Origin: Harmothoe impar
Lineage: Eukaryota > Annelida > Polychaeta > Phyllodocida > Polynoidae
NCBI GenBank assembly: GCA_947462335.1
Contig: OX381715.1
Span: 45,940,012-46,004,011 of the forward strand
Direction of reading: 5' to 3'
DNA: 64,000 nucleotides
Part shown: positions 11,711-24,089 of the stretch, piece by piece
How the letters are laid out: each line of letters starts with the position of its first letter
How positions within the stretch are numbered: the stretch's first letter is position 1
The notes under the pieces: generated by a model
Database searches by the model: none
Seen by the model: the letters and a program-made list of their open reading frames with translations, nothing else
What the model was told of the DNA's origin: nothing
Made by a program: the position numbers and the translations under genes

Positions 11711-12468
11711 CAGAATTACTATTTTTTGTGTGTAGAAGGTGCTGAGGTGTTAATATCCTTGTCCCTCTGTAAGAACACCCCCCCCCCCCCCCCACACACA
11801 CATTTATCAATGACTGCTTCCCCCTTGCAGCAAGGCGGTAGTAGCGGGTGGTGTGTACACCTGGAGGCATGATTCAGTGTTCGTGACAGGGATGGGGCCA
11901 GTTATCAGCAGGGATGGAGTTCCACCCCGGCACCCCCACCCACCTAGCTGACATCCAGTGGCCCCTGGATAGAGGCAGCCAACAAGTTGTGGCGTTAATG
12001 TGCTTGTCTGCCCTGAAAGCCAACCGTGACGAATTGTTGCAGAGAGGCTGGGGAGAGGGAGCTGCCAATGGCGTTGTGTATAGTTTGGTGTGTGTACAAA
12101 CACAGATTCCTGACATGGTCATACCACAGCAGGCTACCCCAGTCCATCAACAACAACGGACTCACATTTCTCATGTCGTTAAAACAAACATACCTTACTA
12201 CTCCCCCTCACTTCCTGCAGTAAACAAGCAACATTAATTACCACACCACTCTCTGCATGTTGCATGCTATCCACTTCAAACCAACATATTATTACATCAG
12301 ACTGAATCAGGCATGTAGCAGTGTCCAACACGCCACACCCAGCTTATACAACTTTCTATATCCTACAAGGTATGGCGATTGCTATTCACATAGGACTACA
12401 CCAGTCTTTTACTTTCTACTGGGCTCCAAGCGGTCGAATTTATATGGGATGTGTGTGAAATGTAGCTT
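11711..12468. other. No supported gene
   Basis: A C run at about 11778-11793 is followed by moderately GC-rich DNA. Overlapping frames of 107 codons (+) and 98 codons (-) compete between 11807 and 12237. Neither shows a known domain or convincing splice sites. Confidence 0.35.
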
Positions 12469-12577
12469 TATCTGTCAGTCTGAGAGTTAGCAGTCAGCAA
12501 GCTGCCATATCTGTCAGTCTGAGAGTCAACAAGCTGCCTTATCTGTCAGTCTGAGAGTCAGCAATCAGCAATCTGGA
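12469..12577. repeat. Short tandem repeat, 3 units of 32-39 bp
   Basis: Three copies of a unit beginning ATCTGTCAGTCTGAGAGT and ending in CAGCAAGCTGCC-like text; the units differ in length by an internal GTCAGCA duplication. Confidence 0.8.
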
Positions 12578-12931
12578 GAATTGGACAGGTCAACATTCAA
12601 TAATGTGGCCAAGTTCTCTAGCTGAGGAAGGATGTCAAGTGGATCACGCAATACCTAAAAGAAACCATTGATTATGGAATTATGGACACCAAAGATCAAA
12701 CGAAATCATTGTTTCACACTGTGATGGTGGGCTGGGGACAGAAATTATATGTACCAAAGATCCACAGGTAGTTCAGCCTCCGCTCTGGCTGGAGCACCAA
12801 AAGTTAAGCTGAAGGAATCGCGAGTGGCTATGTCTCACCACCTTGGGCCACCATAAAAATAAGATTAAAAAAAAATTCTTCTTTGATAGGTAAGGGTTAA
12901 AATAAAGAAAATGGCGGTGGCTATAACTCCT

Positions 12932-14755
12932 TATAGGGTAGATTCACCACTTTCGGACACTTGTTGACACTACAAAACTGACCCATATTCTCTGGGCTAC
13001 AGTATTCCATGCAGAGCTATTGTTATGATGCTTTCGGAGAGAGGAGTGTCAAAACAGTATATATCCATCCACTAATTAATGGCTTTTTATGCATTATAAT
13101 ATAAAATATTCTTCATCAAATTTCACCTCATTTCGGACACTCTGAATTCCCTTTCCCTTTTTTAAGTACTAGGGAGAAATTTACCTTGCTATGACGGCAA
13201 GCAAAGCATAATCTATCCAGGGTTTTAAATATAACTAAAGATATTCAACACATCTACATTTGAAATATACTTTCAACACAATTAAACCTGTCCAATATAG
13301 AAAATCTACAAATACTTCCTTTATACTGAGAAAATTTGATATTTTCTCACCCATGGAATTTGAGGATTTTCATTGAGTAATATAGAATTGATATTTTATA
13401 CTGGCAGAGTTATTGCTTTGTGTCCCCTATATTTATGGAAAAGAGAAAACACAATGCACAGTGATGTCCGTCTTATGGTGAAATTTTATCAATCTTTAAA
13501 GTGTCTGCAAATGTTATCTCTGGGAAAATACTGTACATTTTGTTGCTGTACTATACTTCAAAATACATATACCTTTTGGTCCAGGATTGGTTTTATTGCC
13601 TGGGTGTGGATGTTATATTGTAATTTAGCATCACAGCACACCTGTCCGACTTGGGATACCATGTCATTCTACAAATATGGCATTAGCTGCTCACCACGAA
13701 ACAGGCCTACTTCAGTGCATGATCATGCACAGATGATACTGATTTGCGTACACATCATTTTATTTATTGGTAAGAAGAACATTTGGATTTTACTATGATA
13801 TGCACATATACACTGTTACAAATTACCGTTGATTATACAGAGATTCACCATTAAATTTAACGTTGCATCACCGTTACCCGATATTACGCTGAGGCAGCGT
13901 CAACCCAATTGCTTTTACAGTGAATCTCCGTAAACCGTTACGGTAAAGCACTGCTATTTCCTCTACAGTGAAATTCCGTAGTATAGGAAGTTCAATCTTT
14001 TCCAACCAGGTGGTAGCCTAGTTCCAGAGGAGATTTCTCTGAAGCTTCAACAATAAAAAGTGGACTAAATCTTTTAGAAATCAAATAGTTCTCGATTACC
14101 TTTTTCAATACAGCAACAACATTCTAGTCTAAACCTAAGCTTGATAGAACATTCATAATGAATAAATAATTAACCCTTGTGGGACACCGGCAAGTAGTTT
14201 GGATACCATAGACACCTTGTGTGTGGTAATGTGAAAGATATATATATGGTTATTACTGGAGTTGCTGTTTTATAACAATCCTAGCATACTTCTACTTGTA
14301 GATTGTAATGGTAATGTGATATGAGACATTTATCTATGTCTAATGGTGGTTAATTCATGGTAATTATGAATTCCAGTCACAAAGATGTCTTTCTGAATTG
14401 GACATGCAGCCAAATCAGACGTGGGGGATAATTATAGTGAATTGAGAACATAATTATGACTACAGAATAATCTGTCTACGCAAATCACTACATAAAAGAA
14501 ATAAACCTTAAACATTTGAGCCGCTGCAATGGCTAATTAAGCCTCTTTAGTCATTGTTAAAAATAACGGTAAAAAACGGTGACCCCAAAATAAACGGTGA
14601 AAGCTTGGCATCCATTGTTGCCAGTGAATCACCGCTTTTTCTATGGGGGATTTTTAACAGTGTAGGACATAGAATTTACCATATATCATGATTTTTAATG
14701 CTAAAAGTGTCCGACTTAAGGTGTGTGTCCGTCTTTGGGTGAATCCAGCCTATAT
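12932..14755. mobile_element. 1.8-kb element with TATAGG..GATTCACC ends
   Basis: The left end TATAGGGTAGATTCACC and the right end, reading TATAGGCTGGATTCACC on the minus strand, are inverted. Both continue into CGGACAC words. A 141-codon plus frame (13373-13798) lies inside but has no recognisable transposase motif. A second inverted-repeat element (13809-14664) is inserted near the right end. Confidence 0.55.
13809..14664. mobile_element. 856-bp element, TIR TACACTGTTA, nested
   Basis: TACACTGTTA at the left is mirrored by TAACAGTGTA at the right, with TA at the extreme ends. Subterminal ACGGTAA and ACGGTGA words recur in both halves on opposite strands. It sits wholly inside the 12932-14755 element and so is probably the younger insertion. 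Confidence 0.6.
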
Positions 14756-14759
14756 CTTC

Positions 14760-14905
14760 ACCTGCTCTAAATAAACCTTTTTCTGTCAGGGGGTCAAAGA
14801 TGGCACCTGGTCAAACACGTCACCTGGTCAAAGATGGCACCCGGTCAAAGACGTCACCCGGTCAAAGACGTTCACATTGGCCTAAAGTGGTGAGACACGG
14901 CAGAG
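14760..14905. repeat. Fragment of the GGTCAAAGACGTCACC family
   Basis: Four consecutive GGTCAAA-(GATGGC or CACGTC)-ACC units of about 18 bp, then ACGTTCACATTGGCC, as in the right half of the MITE at 11050-11318. The left half is missing. Confidence 0.65.
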
Positions 14906-15050
14906 TAGTTATGTGTAGCTCTATTCAGTATTGACAGTATTGATGGTGAAATATAGATGAGGCATCAACTGCAAAGAAGGCAGTGTAGTTGTGTGAACCT
15001 CTGAACTACCTAGATGGCCGCATAGAAGACGTTTTGCTATAACAGGGCGT

Positions 15051-15241
15051 ACACTGCAAATAATTAGTGTACGTAGTGTAGAATCTACTTACATCTACAG
15101 GAGAATCTAATGTAGTATGGATTTACAGTAGACTCTACTGTAGATTTACAGTTGATTCTACTGTTTACCTACAATAAACGGTACACCTACACTAGAATCT
15201 ACTGTACACTTACAAAAATGGCAGGCAACTTTTTACAGTGC
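15051..15241. mobile_element. ~190-bp MITE, CACTGCAAA / TTTACAGTG ends
   Basis: The ends are imperfect inverted repeats. The interior is built from alternating TCTACTGTA and TACAGTAGA words, so the whole can fold. The termini resemble those of the element at 13809-14664. Confidence 0.5.
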
Positions 15242-15320
15242 ACGGAAAAACATTGTTTTCGTCAGCAGATCGCATTACCTGACTTTGACATGGTCTGCTT
15301 CTGTATCTAGTACATGGTTA

Positions 15321-15636
15321 GGGAGTGATCATTTTTTAACAACAGGGGGGGGGTGGTGGGTTTCCGCGCGGAGCGCGCGTAATTTTTTACACCCCCCCCG
15401 GTCAAGGGGTCAAAATTTTTTACCCCCCCCCCTTAGGGTCGAAAATCGGCTCGCGCGCGGCCCTTTGAAGCATAGTAACGCGCGGGCTTTTTGGCTCAAA
15501 ACAGGTCAAATTTTTTTGCCCCCCCCCCAAGAGGGGTCCAAATTTTTTTGCCCCCCCCCGGTCAAGGGGTCCAAATTTTTTTGCCCCCCCCCAAACCCAC
15601 CACCCCCCCCCCTGTTGATAATAAATGATCACTCCC
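15321..15636. mobile_element. PIF/Harbinger-like G/C-run MITE, 316 bp
   Basis: Ends GGGAGTGATCATT / AATGATCACTCCC with TTA duplicated on both sides (15318-15320, 15637-15639). Inside are long G and C runs spaced by AATTTTTT(T/A)CCCCCC blocks and a CATAGTAACGCGCGGGC core shared with 58118-58430. A TWA duplication and a GGG start fit PIF/Harbinger. The 135-codon frame across it is an artefact. Confidence 0.75.
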
Positions 15637-16195
15637 TTACCTCAGGGCCCAATCAGGGTCCCGTATATCAGAGTGTGAGCAGTGCAACGTGAAGTCATTG
15701 ATGTAAGGTATTTCAAGCAGATACTTAGCCAAGATAACAGCCTAATGTGTAATGTTTAGATAAAGGTAGAGTTTGACATACATTCCTTATCTATTATCTT
15801 GGTTATATTCGTAATTGTATAAATTGAACTGAATAATTAGTCTTAATACATGAGCCCATATAAATTAGAATACATGTAGTTCAATAACGGGAGAGCACTT
15901 TTTCTTTATCGGTCTTTTGGGCAGACCACATCTTGGAAGCTAAGGTGTAAAATACCTCAGACTCGAGAAAATTGTCTGAATGGGAAACTATTGCTAAAGA
16001 AATATATATGAAAAATAACTTTCCTGGGCCAAAGAGGAGCATTTCCTCAGGCTTGAGGGTGTGCTCATTTTTCAAACAACAATTTGGGGAGGTAACTTTA
16101 TTTTCACCCCCCCCCCCCCAAAATAAAAAGGGAGTTCAAAAGTTTTACCCCCCCCCCCCCCCCGCCGGATCATGGAGTTTTACGTCATTAAATGG

Positions 16196-16495
16196 TTCTA
16201 CTAAAAATGTTTGTATTCACAACGTTATTTAACGTCATTTAACGTTTCATATGGCTATGGTTTATCACCCAAATATTGGCAATATATAACAGTCTTTGAA
16301 TTATCAACCATAGCTTTACTAAAAACTGATTGAGTGGTCTAGATTTGCCTTCTTTTTTTAAAACAAAGGGTAGACAGGAGAGGTTCGAGTCCTATTGAGG
16401 CCGGAGGGTTGATTTACGTTTTCATAACCTTCAGAAAACGTTGTAACGTCATTTTGTAACGTCAAACAACGTTTTCTTGTTATATGGATCGGCCA
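16196..16495. mobile_element. AACGT-rich foldback element with tRNA-like core
   Basis: AACGTTATTTAACGTCATTTAACG on the left and AACGTTGTAACGTC...AACGTCAAACAACG on the right frame a segment with an AGTGGTCTAGA A-box-like stretch and a perfect B box GGTTCGAGTCC (16382-16392). This repeats the pattern of 2770-4867 (tRNA-like sequence between AACGTT-rich arms). Exact ends are uncertain. Confidence 0.45.
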
Positions 16496-17145
16496 TAGGA
16501 AACGTATGGCTCAATCAGCCATATATCCCAGGACACAGTGCACAGGACATTGAATCAATATTGAAAAACGATTGTCAACGTTGATTCAATCCATTGGGAT
16601 AGAGCCTTATGGAATCTGACATTTTATTGGGTTTACCCTGTGGACTGTACCCTTATATGACCCCCATACTCCATGCGCAGTGGGTCTAATTGTCATTACT
16701 GGATGCAGTAAATCATGGCCATTAGCTACAGACCTAAAGAGCTATCATGAAGTGATGCCATTAGCAGCTGATTCTACTTACACAAGGTTACCAACGAGGT
16801 ACAACTCAACATCCTGCAGATATCGATCTAGCATGTGATGGGACAGTTTTTGATTACATACTTGGAAGTATTGATAGTTACCACAACCTTCCCTGACTTA
16901 GCTGACATGTCATTTGCTGTTTAAAAGCAGGTGGTGCATGTTTGGTCATGAGGACGCATTTCAATGTCAACGTTCATTATCATAGCGATCCATGAAACAT
17001 GTTTACTCACAACCTGGCCAAATTGTAGCCAAATTCTATTTGTTTATGATTATAGTATGTTAGTTTGCCACAGACATACCAGAGTTGTACCACTATAGCC
17101 ATAGGGTAACCCATTGGGCAGAAGACCATGATTCAACGTTGCTAA

Positions 17146-17882
17146 GGGAGGGTTCATTATTTATGGCAGGGGGGGGTGAGCGTTTGGCAAATCGAATACG
17201 TCAAAAATAATTGGCCCCCCCCCTTCGAATAGGTTGAAAAAAAAGGCCCCCCCCCCCCTCCGAATAGGTTGAAAAAAAAGCGCCCCCCCCCTCACCCTGG
17301 ATCGTTTTCAACTTTATTACAAAAACAATGTTGGTGTCTACTAATTGTATGCATTTAATCCTGGGCACTTTTTTACCTACAATTTACTACCTTGCAACAA
17401 ATACATCCATTCGTAAGGTGTTTTAGTGTAAACGTCTCATGATACTCGCTGGTGAGTGATAATAGTCAAACCTCAGACACTTACATACCGTTGAGTTTAA
17501 GGGCCCCAGTGCTTATAAATTGGAAGCTCCCATACCCTCAGTGCTTACATGAGGCCGGCACTTTTTTGAAGACTGACAAAACGGTGGGCTATTCTGAGTG
17601 TCAAAAGTGATGCAGTGAGAAATTTGATGGGAGTTTGAGGAAAATTTTAGAAAATTTTGAAAATATTGACATAATTTGGTAAAATATAACAGTCTGTTAC
17701 CAAAATTCGCGACATTTCAACGTACTAAATTCGCGACATTTTTAGGAATACCCCTAAAAAAAAAGCCCCCCCCTAAGAATAGGGTAAAAAAAAAAGGCCC
17801 CCCCCCTTTGAATACCCCTAAAAAAAATTGCCCCCCCCTCAAATGCTCACCCCCCCCCCTGCCATAAATAATGAACCCTCCC
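17146..17882. mobile_element. PIF/Harbinger-like G/C-run element, 737 bp
   Basis: The ends GGGAGGGTTCATTATTTATG and its reverse complement match across at least 30 bp including the G/C run. TAA is duplicated on both sides (17143-17145, 17883-17885). C runs preceded by AAAAAAGGCCCC-like text lie at both subterminal regions. No transposase is seen. It is a longer relative of 15321-15636 and 58118-58430. Confidence 0.8.
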
Positions 17883-18753
17883 TAACTGGTTTATGGAGAA
17901 AGTTGATGTCAGCACATCCCGCTGCATTCGCCCGTATTTGCGTTAATGCCCATGCACAATATATATGACTTTGGCCGATTGGAGCCAAGTGGACGGTGGT
18001 GATAAATGATACATCTTAAATTGTTCCATATTTAAAAGACATACATTACTATCACAGGGCTGAATTTAGGTTTGGTCCGTATGGGTCCTATGGACCTGCT
18101 GACCAGCCTTCGGCAGTGTTGGTTTCAAAACTATATCATCATATCAGGGCTGAATGGGCTATATTAGGCTAAACATGTACAGGTTTTATGACCCAAGAGG
18201 CCCAAAAACAGCTCTTCTTTCCCAATAGGCTTCGGGTTATTGGCCTTTTGGAGCAAAATTCTGAAAATGTAAAAATATGGCCACCAGTATTAAATGTTAT
18301 TGGTCCATCAGTTTGCTTCTTACTAGTAATCCGAAAAAAAGTAATTAAGTGTAGAGGAGTACACTTATGTGGGCTGCTATAGTTTTTGACACAGACATGT
18401 TTGACATCGTTTTTCCGACATAGCTGACATAGTTTGCGTTGTTTCATAGGTATGTGCCCTTGTCCAGGTATAAGGCTGATATGTCATGATATTTTCCCCC
18501 ATCACTTACAATGACGTCATGGGGTAATAGGGCATCACTAGGTAGTAATATATTGTTACCTATAGCATGTCATCTAAAGCCGTGACGTATAAGTAGTATG
18601 TTTACAAACACTAGAGCTATAAAGTGTATTCATGATGATAATTATAGCATTAATTCCACTGAGAAACTTCGGCCGTGCATTTCCTCTATAAATTCGGTCG
18701 TACAGCCCAATTGACAAAGGACATTATAGGACCAATATTTCTTTATCAATATG

Positions 18754-18845
18754 ACCACCACACACTGGGGGAAGTTCGGCGTATTCAGGAGCCCAAATAT
18801 TTCCTATATTATAACATCAGTCATCTAGAGCCCAGTGGGTGGTGG
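18754..18845. repeat. Small foldback, CCACCACACACTGGG arms
   Basis: CCACCACACACTGGG on the left pairs with CCCAGTGGGTGGTGG on the right. A related single arm (CCACCACACACTGGGCTCTA) lies near 10076. Origin unknown. Confidence 0.45.
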
Positions 18846-18962
18846 CCATTACATGGCATTTTCTTATTGACCAAAATATCATGCAACGGTAGAAAACGTT
18901 CTGCCATTAAGGTCAGGATAAAGTAAAACAAGAAATATTTACAATTTACTATTTCCCGCACA

Positions 18963-19459
18963 TTTACCATTTTTTAATTTGACATAGGCTTCATGCTCCG
19001 CTCACTCACACTTACAGAGGTGTGGACGCCCTGAGGGCCGGACTTGAGGGGTAGCCTACTTGGGGTGAGCTATATAGGTGTCAGGCTCCGAGCACTCACA
19101 CATACAGAGGTGTGTGCGGCCTGAGGGGTGCCTGGGCATGCAGGTGTGAGCTATAGGTGTCAGGCTCCGAGCACTCACACATACAGAGGTGTGTGCGGCC
19201 TGAGGGGTGCCTGGGCATGCAGGTGTGAGCTATAGGTGTCAGGTTCCGAGCACTCACACATACAGAGGTGTGAGCTATAGGTGTCAGGCTCCGAGCACTC
19301 ACACATACAGAGGTGTGAGCTATAGGTGTCAGGCTCCGAGCACTCACACATACAGAGGTGTGAGCTATAGGTGTCAGGCTCCGAGCACTCACACATACAG
19401 AGGTGTGTGCGGCCTGAGGGGCGGAGCATGAAGCCTATGTCAAATTAAAAAATGGTAAA
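18963..19459. mobile_element. Minisatellite framed by perfect 39-bp inverted repeats
   Basis: 18963-19001 and 19421-19459 are exact 39-bp reverse complements (TTTACCATTTTTTAATTTGA at the left edge). Between them lies a compound tandem array: a 45-bp unit (AGGTGTGAGCTATAGGTGTC, then AGGCTCCGAGCACTCACACA, then TACAG) and a longer form with an added GCGGCCTGAGGGGTGCCTGG block. The framing argues that the array is part of a transposable unit, as in elements with central tandem repeats. The Cys- and Ser-rich frames in the array are artefacts. Confidence 0.75.
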
Positions 19460-19870
19460 AAAAACAGAATTTACCATGATTAAAGAAACACTGTGGTATA
19501 GTGTAGTAAAATATTACAATAGTATACCATAGTTCCATATGTTAGGTTAACTACTCTTGTATAGCCAACTAAACTATGGTAAATTATAGTATCAAAACTA
19601 TAGTTTGCTATCATCCAAACTATGCCCCACATGACCCAGATCGCAACACTCTCCCTGTCCAAATCGTAGAGTGTGTGATTTGGAGAATGCAGTAATGTGG
19701 CAGAGCTGTTGCGATTTCAAATCCCACAGTATCAATAAGCAAGAATTTCAGACCCATTTATCGCATTGTGGGATTCGACTTATAGAATCAGGCAATTAGT
19801 GGTGTCAACATGGGATTTTATCAGTTAATTGAGGAGTTCATTTAGTCTAGTCGGTCTTCCACCCTTTAAG

Positions 19871-20483
19871 GTCCGTCATCCTGTGTGATACGACATTGAC
19901 AGGTATGATATTAGTATATCACTGACAACACTCCGTCATCATTGGTGATACGACATTGACAGGTATGATATTAGTATATTACTGACAACACTCCGTCATC
20001 CTTGGTGATAAGACATTGACAGGTATGATATTAGTATATCACTGACAACACTCTGTCATCCTTGGTGATACGACATTGACAGGTATGATATTAGTATATT
20101 ACTGACAACACTCTGTCATCCTTGGTGATACGACATTGACAGGTATGATATTAGTATATTACTGACAACACTCCGTCATCATTGGTGATAAGACATTGAC
20201 AGGTATGATATTAGTATATCACTGACAACACTCCGTCATCATTGGTGATAAGACATTGACAGGTATGATATTAGTATATCACTGACAACACTCCGTCATC
20301 CTTGGCGATACGACATTGACAGGTATGATATTAGTATATTACTGACAACACTCCGTCATCATTGGTGATAAGACATTGACAGGTATGATATTAGTATATC
20401 ACTGACAACACTCCGTCATCCTTGGCGATACGACAGTGACAGGTATAATATTAGTATATTACTGACAACACTCCGTCATCATT
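19871..20483. repeat. 60-bp minisatellite, about 10 copies
   Basis: The period is exactly 60 bp (GTCATCCTTGGTGATACGAC, ATTGACAGGTATGATATTAG, TATATCACTGACAACACTCC). Variants cttgg/attgg, cgac/agac and atatc/atatt alternate along the array. No spacers vary freely, so this is not a CRISPR. Confidence 0.95.
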
Positions 20484-20499
20484 GTTAAGAATTTATATA

Positions 20500-20710
20500 G
20501 AAAATGTTGTTTCCATCTTACTGCATTACTGGCAGTATTAGCTCTAATTCGATACCAAATATGCCTAAATCTGTCCATTTTATGTTCTTTTCAGCAAAGA
20601 TTAGCAAAAAATATTTTCCTCAAAACGTGTTTTCTATTGTGCACGTGCTGATGAGAAACCATTTAACTTTTTTGAGTGGCCTTACAATAGTAAAGAATAC
20701 TTGAAGTTAT
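20500..20710 (+). repeat. Dispersed repeat, copy 1 (pair with 43490-43710)
   Basis: Shares, in order, TTCGATACCAAATATGCC-like text, TGTCCATTTT, TTAGCAAAAAA, TTTCTCAAAAC, GATGAGAA-CCATTTTA and AGTGGC with 43490-43710. The short open frames in both copies are not homologous to anything I know. Confidence 0.6.
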
Positions 20711-20866
20711 GACATGGAGCTATGGTATTTCTTCCGGTAAAGAAATTAAAGCCTGCCCTGTGTATAAGCCTGGTCAATTTGTCACTTAGTACTTATACAC
20801 TGGGAATAACGGTATTACGTTAAGTGATTTTAAAACCAAAGGATGAGAACTGATGGGTATTGCAGC

Positions 20867-21044
20867 AGCGTCATTCAGCGTGTGGTGCGTCTTTAGCGTC
20901 ATTCAGCGTGTGGTGCGTCTTTAGCGTCATTCAGCGTGTGGTGCGTCTTTAGCGTCATTCAGCGTGTGGTGCGTCTTTAGCGTCATTCAGCGTGTGGTGC
21001 GTCTTTAGCGTCATTCAGCGTGTGGTGCGTCTTTAGCGTCATTC
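20867..21044. repeat. 28-bp minisatellite, about 6.4 copies
   Basis: Near-identical units made of AGCGTCATTCAGCGTGTGGT followed by GCGTCTTT. Confidence 0.95.
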
Positions 21045-21589
21045 GGCATTTGCATGGTAGGCTCTTCTCACGCTATGTCCTAATTTGTTATTGGTGTCGA
21101 TCCAGAATTATAGTTTTGAAAGTGAAAATGTTGAACGTTATTTGAAATCATGAGTAGCAAATGATAAGGAGGAGCGCCCTCTAAGACCACCTGTTATCGT
21201 AACCAATGACAGACTACAAAAGGGATGTATGCATGCTAATGATGGGGCGGCTATTGCAAAACTAGCGACAACCTAAAGGTATAAAGGTATAATGACCCAT
21301 CGGCTTTCTGTAACCTACAAAGGCACACAAACTAAAAGTGCTTCTTTTCTTACCTAATACTGAGATTCCATTATCAAAGTTACACTTTCAAATTTCAGAA
21401 GAAAATATTCCATTTAGCAATTTCGTTATCTTGATTCCATCATATGAAGGAACCCATTAAATATTTCGCTTCAAAGAACAGTCCTATTCATTTTTGTTAA
21501 ACCCAAAATATTGAAGTTTTTGATTTCAAAAAAGAAGTTCCGGACACATACATAGTGACAACATCTAAAACTTCATATCAAATCCAGTC

Positions 21590-21723
21590 AACCCTCACTT
21601 CCTCGGATTTGTAAAATGCAAGGAGAATGTCTAAGGGAAGCAAATTATTGGAGGAATTAAGTCCATATATAATGGAACATATATAATGGCAGTGGCGAGG
21701 CAACTGTGTGAGGAAGTGAGGGA
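21590..21723. repeat. Small inverted-repeat unit, CCCTCACTTCCTC arms
   Basis: CCCTCACTTCCTC near the left is the reverse complement of GAGGAAGTGAGGG at the right, spanning about 130 bp. It may be a MITE; no duplication was identified. Confidence 0.4.
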
Positions 21724-24089
21724 TCCGAGGTAGTGAATGTTTCCTATTCAGGATGTTCGTTTTAAATTAATCTGAAAGCCTAGGTTTTGAAAACTACCAT
21801 ATCAAGAAAATCATATCTAGAGTCTACATATTTGCCTAAAACATCACTAGGCTATTCTGTTTGCTACTTCATCAACAGATTTTCATTTAGCTAAACCATA
21901 CGTGAATGTTCGTTTTATGCTTTTCAGCTGGTATGAGGGGTGGATAAATATGCTTGATAAAGAAAGACGAATCGCACTCCTTAATTGTGTTTAACGTCAG
22001 TTCGCCATCGTACCACGTCATCATAAAGGCATATGTAACAATATCAAATCTCACGAGAGCGTGAGAGTTAAAGCTAGAAACAGGTAACGAAAGCATAGTT
22101 TATAAATAGATAATCATATGATATAACAATCGCAACTTTCGTTTACTTGCAGTGCGTCACTGGCATGTACTACATTCCGATTTTGGTGCCAAGCCGTGTC
22201 AATCTTGAAAGTGAAAATATTGAGACCTGAGTGAAGCATGCAGTCATGATGTAACCGTTCAGCTACGTAATTACAGAATAGTAGTGGCACGGCCACTGGC
22301 TCATGGGGAAATGCTGAAAAATCCAAAGTTAAGTCTTAAGACCCATCGGCTATTTCCTTCTGGGAAAATGCCAGGAAACCTTTAATCAGAAAATGAAGTT
22401 TAGAAATCAACTGATGAAGATGAGTTGGGTTCTACAATGTAGTTACACCGGCCATGTCACTGGGTATGGTGTGGTATCTGCCCGCTCACCGGGGGAGACG
22501 AGTAAAGGAGGTACATGCCACGGCTATCTTGTTTCAGATGTGTACAATTAGAAGTTGGGACTGTTGGTGAGTTGGGGAGGGCATGTCCTGAAGCAGGCTG
22601 AGGGCGGGGAGGGGCCGTATTGTGGATGGTGAAGCACACCGAGAAACGTGACATGACAGAAACAATTATGAAGCAATGGATCTACCTAGAATAGACACCA
22701 TGAGTATACAACCCTAGTTTCATGGAAATTATGTGGGAATACAAAATTAATTGGCGCAAAAGGTACCTTATTTGGGGCCTATGAAGGAGGCAGGTTTGTT
22801 TTCCGTTGTTGTTTTTGTTTATAATTCTTTGGACCAAAGCAGTACCAGGTACCGTTGAAGAGGACATATCTGTCCTACGACCAGCCTCCAGCTCAGTTTC
22901 CGCCACAATGTAGGGACTGGACCTGATATGTATGTATACATAGATGATGTTGGACTCGGAGACTGCTACAGAACGTGCTGCACTGCAGTCTGTGTAAAAC
23001 TCTCATGAGTAGAGGAGAAACATCTTTACTGAAAATCTGAAATTTCGCCATTCCTGTTTAAAAAACAACAACACTATCCCTCCATACATATCTTTCTCAA
23101 TTTTGGCAAATTCTTGGTCAAGAAGAACAAGCTCCGTCCAATTTCAGTCAGCTAACTGATGGTCTGATTTCAGGAAATGACGTGTTAACAGGAAAATCAA
23201 ACAAACTTTTGTTTTACATAGCGATTGGGGGAATCAGCGAGACATTCTGATGCCGTTGTCGTGATTTGCAACTAATTTTTGGTAGTTTCAACTATGATAA
23301 TGTTTTTGCATGATAATCCGACCTACCTACACTAATTTAATTGTTCAACAACCAATGAAAACGGAAGGTAGACCTGCCTAACTAAACTAATTTGAGGTCA
23401 CTGAATCTAGAGATGATTATAAGCTGAATTCTTATCCCTAAACTGACATTCGGCTTGTAGGCTAGAACTAATTTAATTGGGTAAATAATGCTGAAATATC
23501 TGAGAAATTTAACATCAAGACTAGTGGATCAATCATAACTCGTTATAAGAACTCATCGTCATGTGGAGTACACGTGTATAGTAAAGATACTTGATAAGTG
23601 ATACTTCGAGGAAAATAGGTTTATAAATCTGTTTAAAATAGAGTAATTTGTCTATCCGGTATTTTAAAATTTGTCGAGCAGTGTTTTCAAACCATATTGC
23701 CTGAAGCATAGTATATTGGCCTAACTATGTATACAAACGTTAAGGTTTCTAAAACACCCGTCAATACATCCATGGGGAGACCTTAATCCCATGTTAACGT
23801 TTTTCGTATTGATGTTTGGATTATCTGAGCTCAACACACTTTACAAGCTGCCTGCACTGACACATTGGGAAGGTTTCAAGGTCGTCTTGTACTTACACGT
23901 TGTAGAAGAACCGTACTGTATTCTAAGTGAACAGCATAGAATAAACAAGTTTGAACCCTTCACATTGACAACCTGCCAGGTAACCATCCCACAAGAAGAC
24001 CCTAGGGTTGTCAAGGTTGGTAAGCTAACAGGCCTAAATTTGTCACTAGATACTTGTGCCTCTACAATGGGTACCCACAATTTTGACCA
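21724..24089. other. AT-rich stretch, nothing recognised
   Basis: Short frames on both strands (60-117 codons) show no domain and no matching splice sites. No tandem array or clear inverted repeat was found. Confidence 0.35.

Noticed and set aside
13373..13798. 141-codon plus-strand frame inside the 1.8-kb element
   Set aside because: Rich in Cys, Phe and Ile as AT-rich DNA gives; no transposase motif or DDE pattern seen.
19871..20483. Regular 60-bp repeats as a possible CRISPR array
   Set aside because: The whole 60-bp unit is conserved with no variable spacers, and the DNA is eukaryotic.
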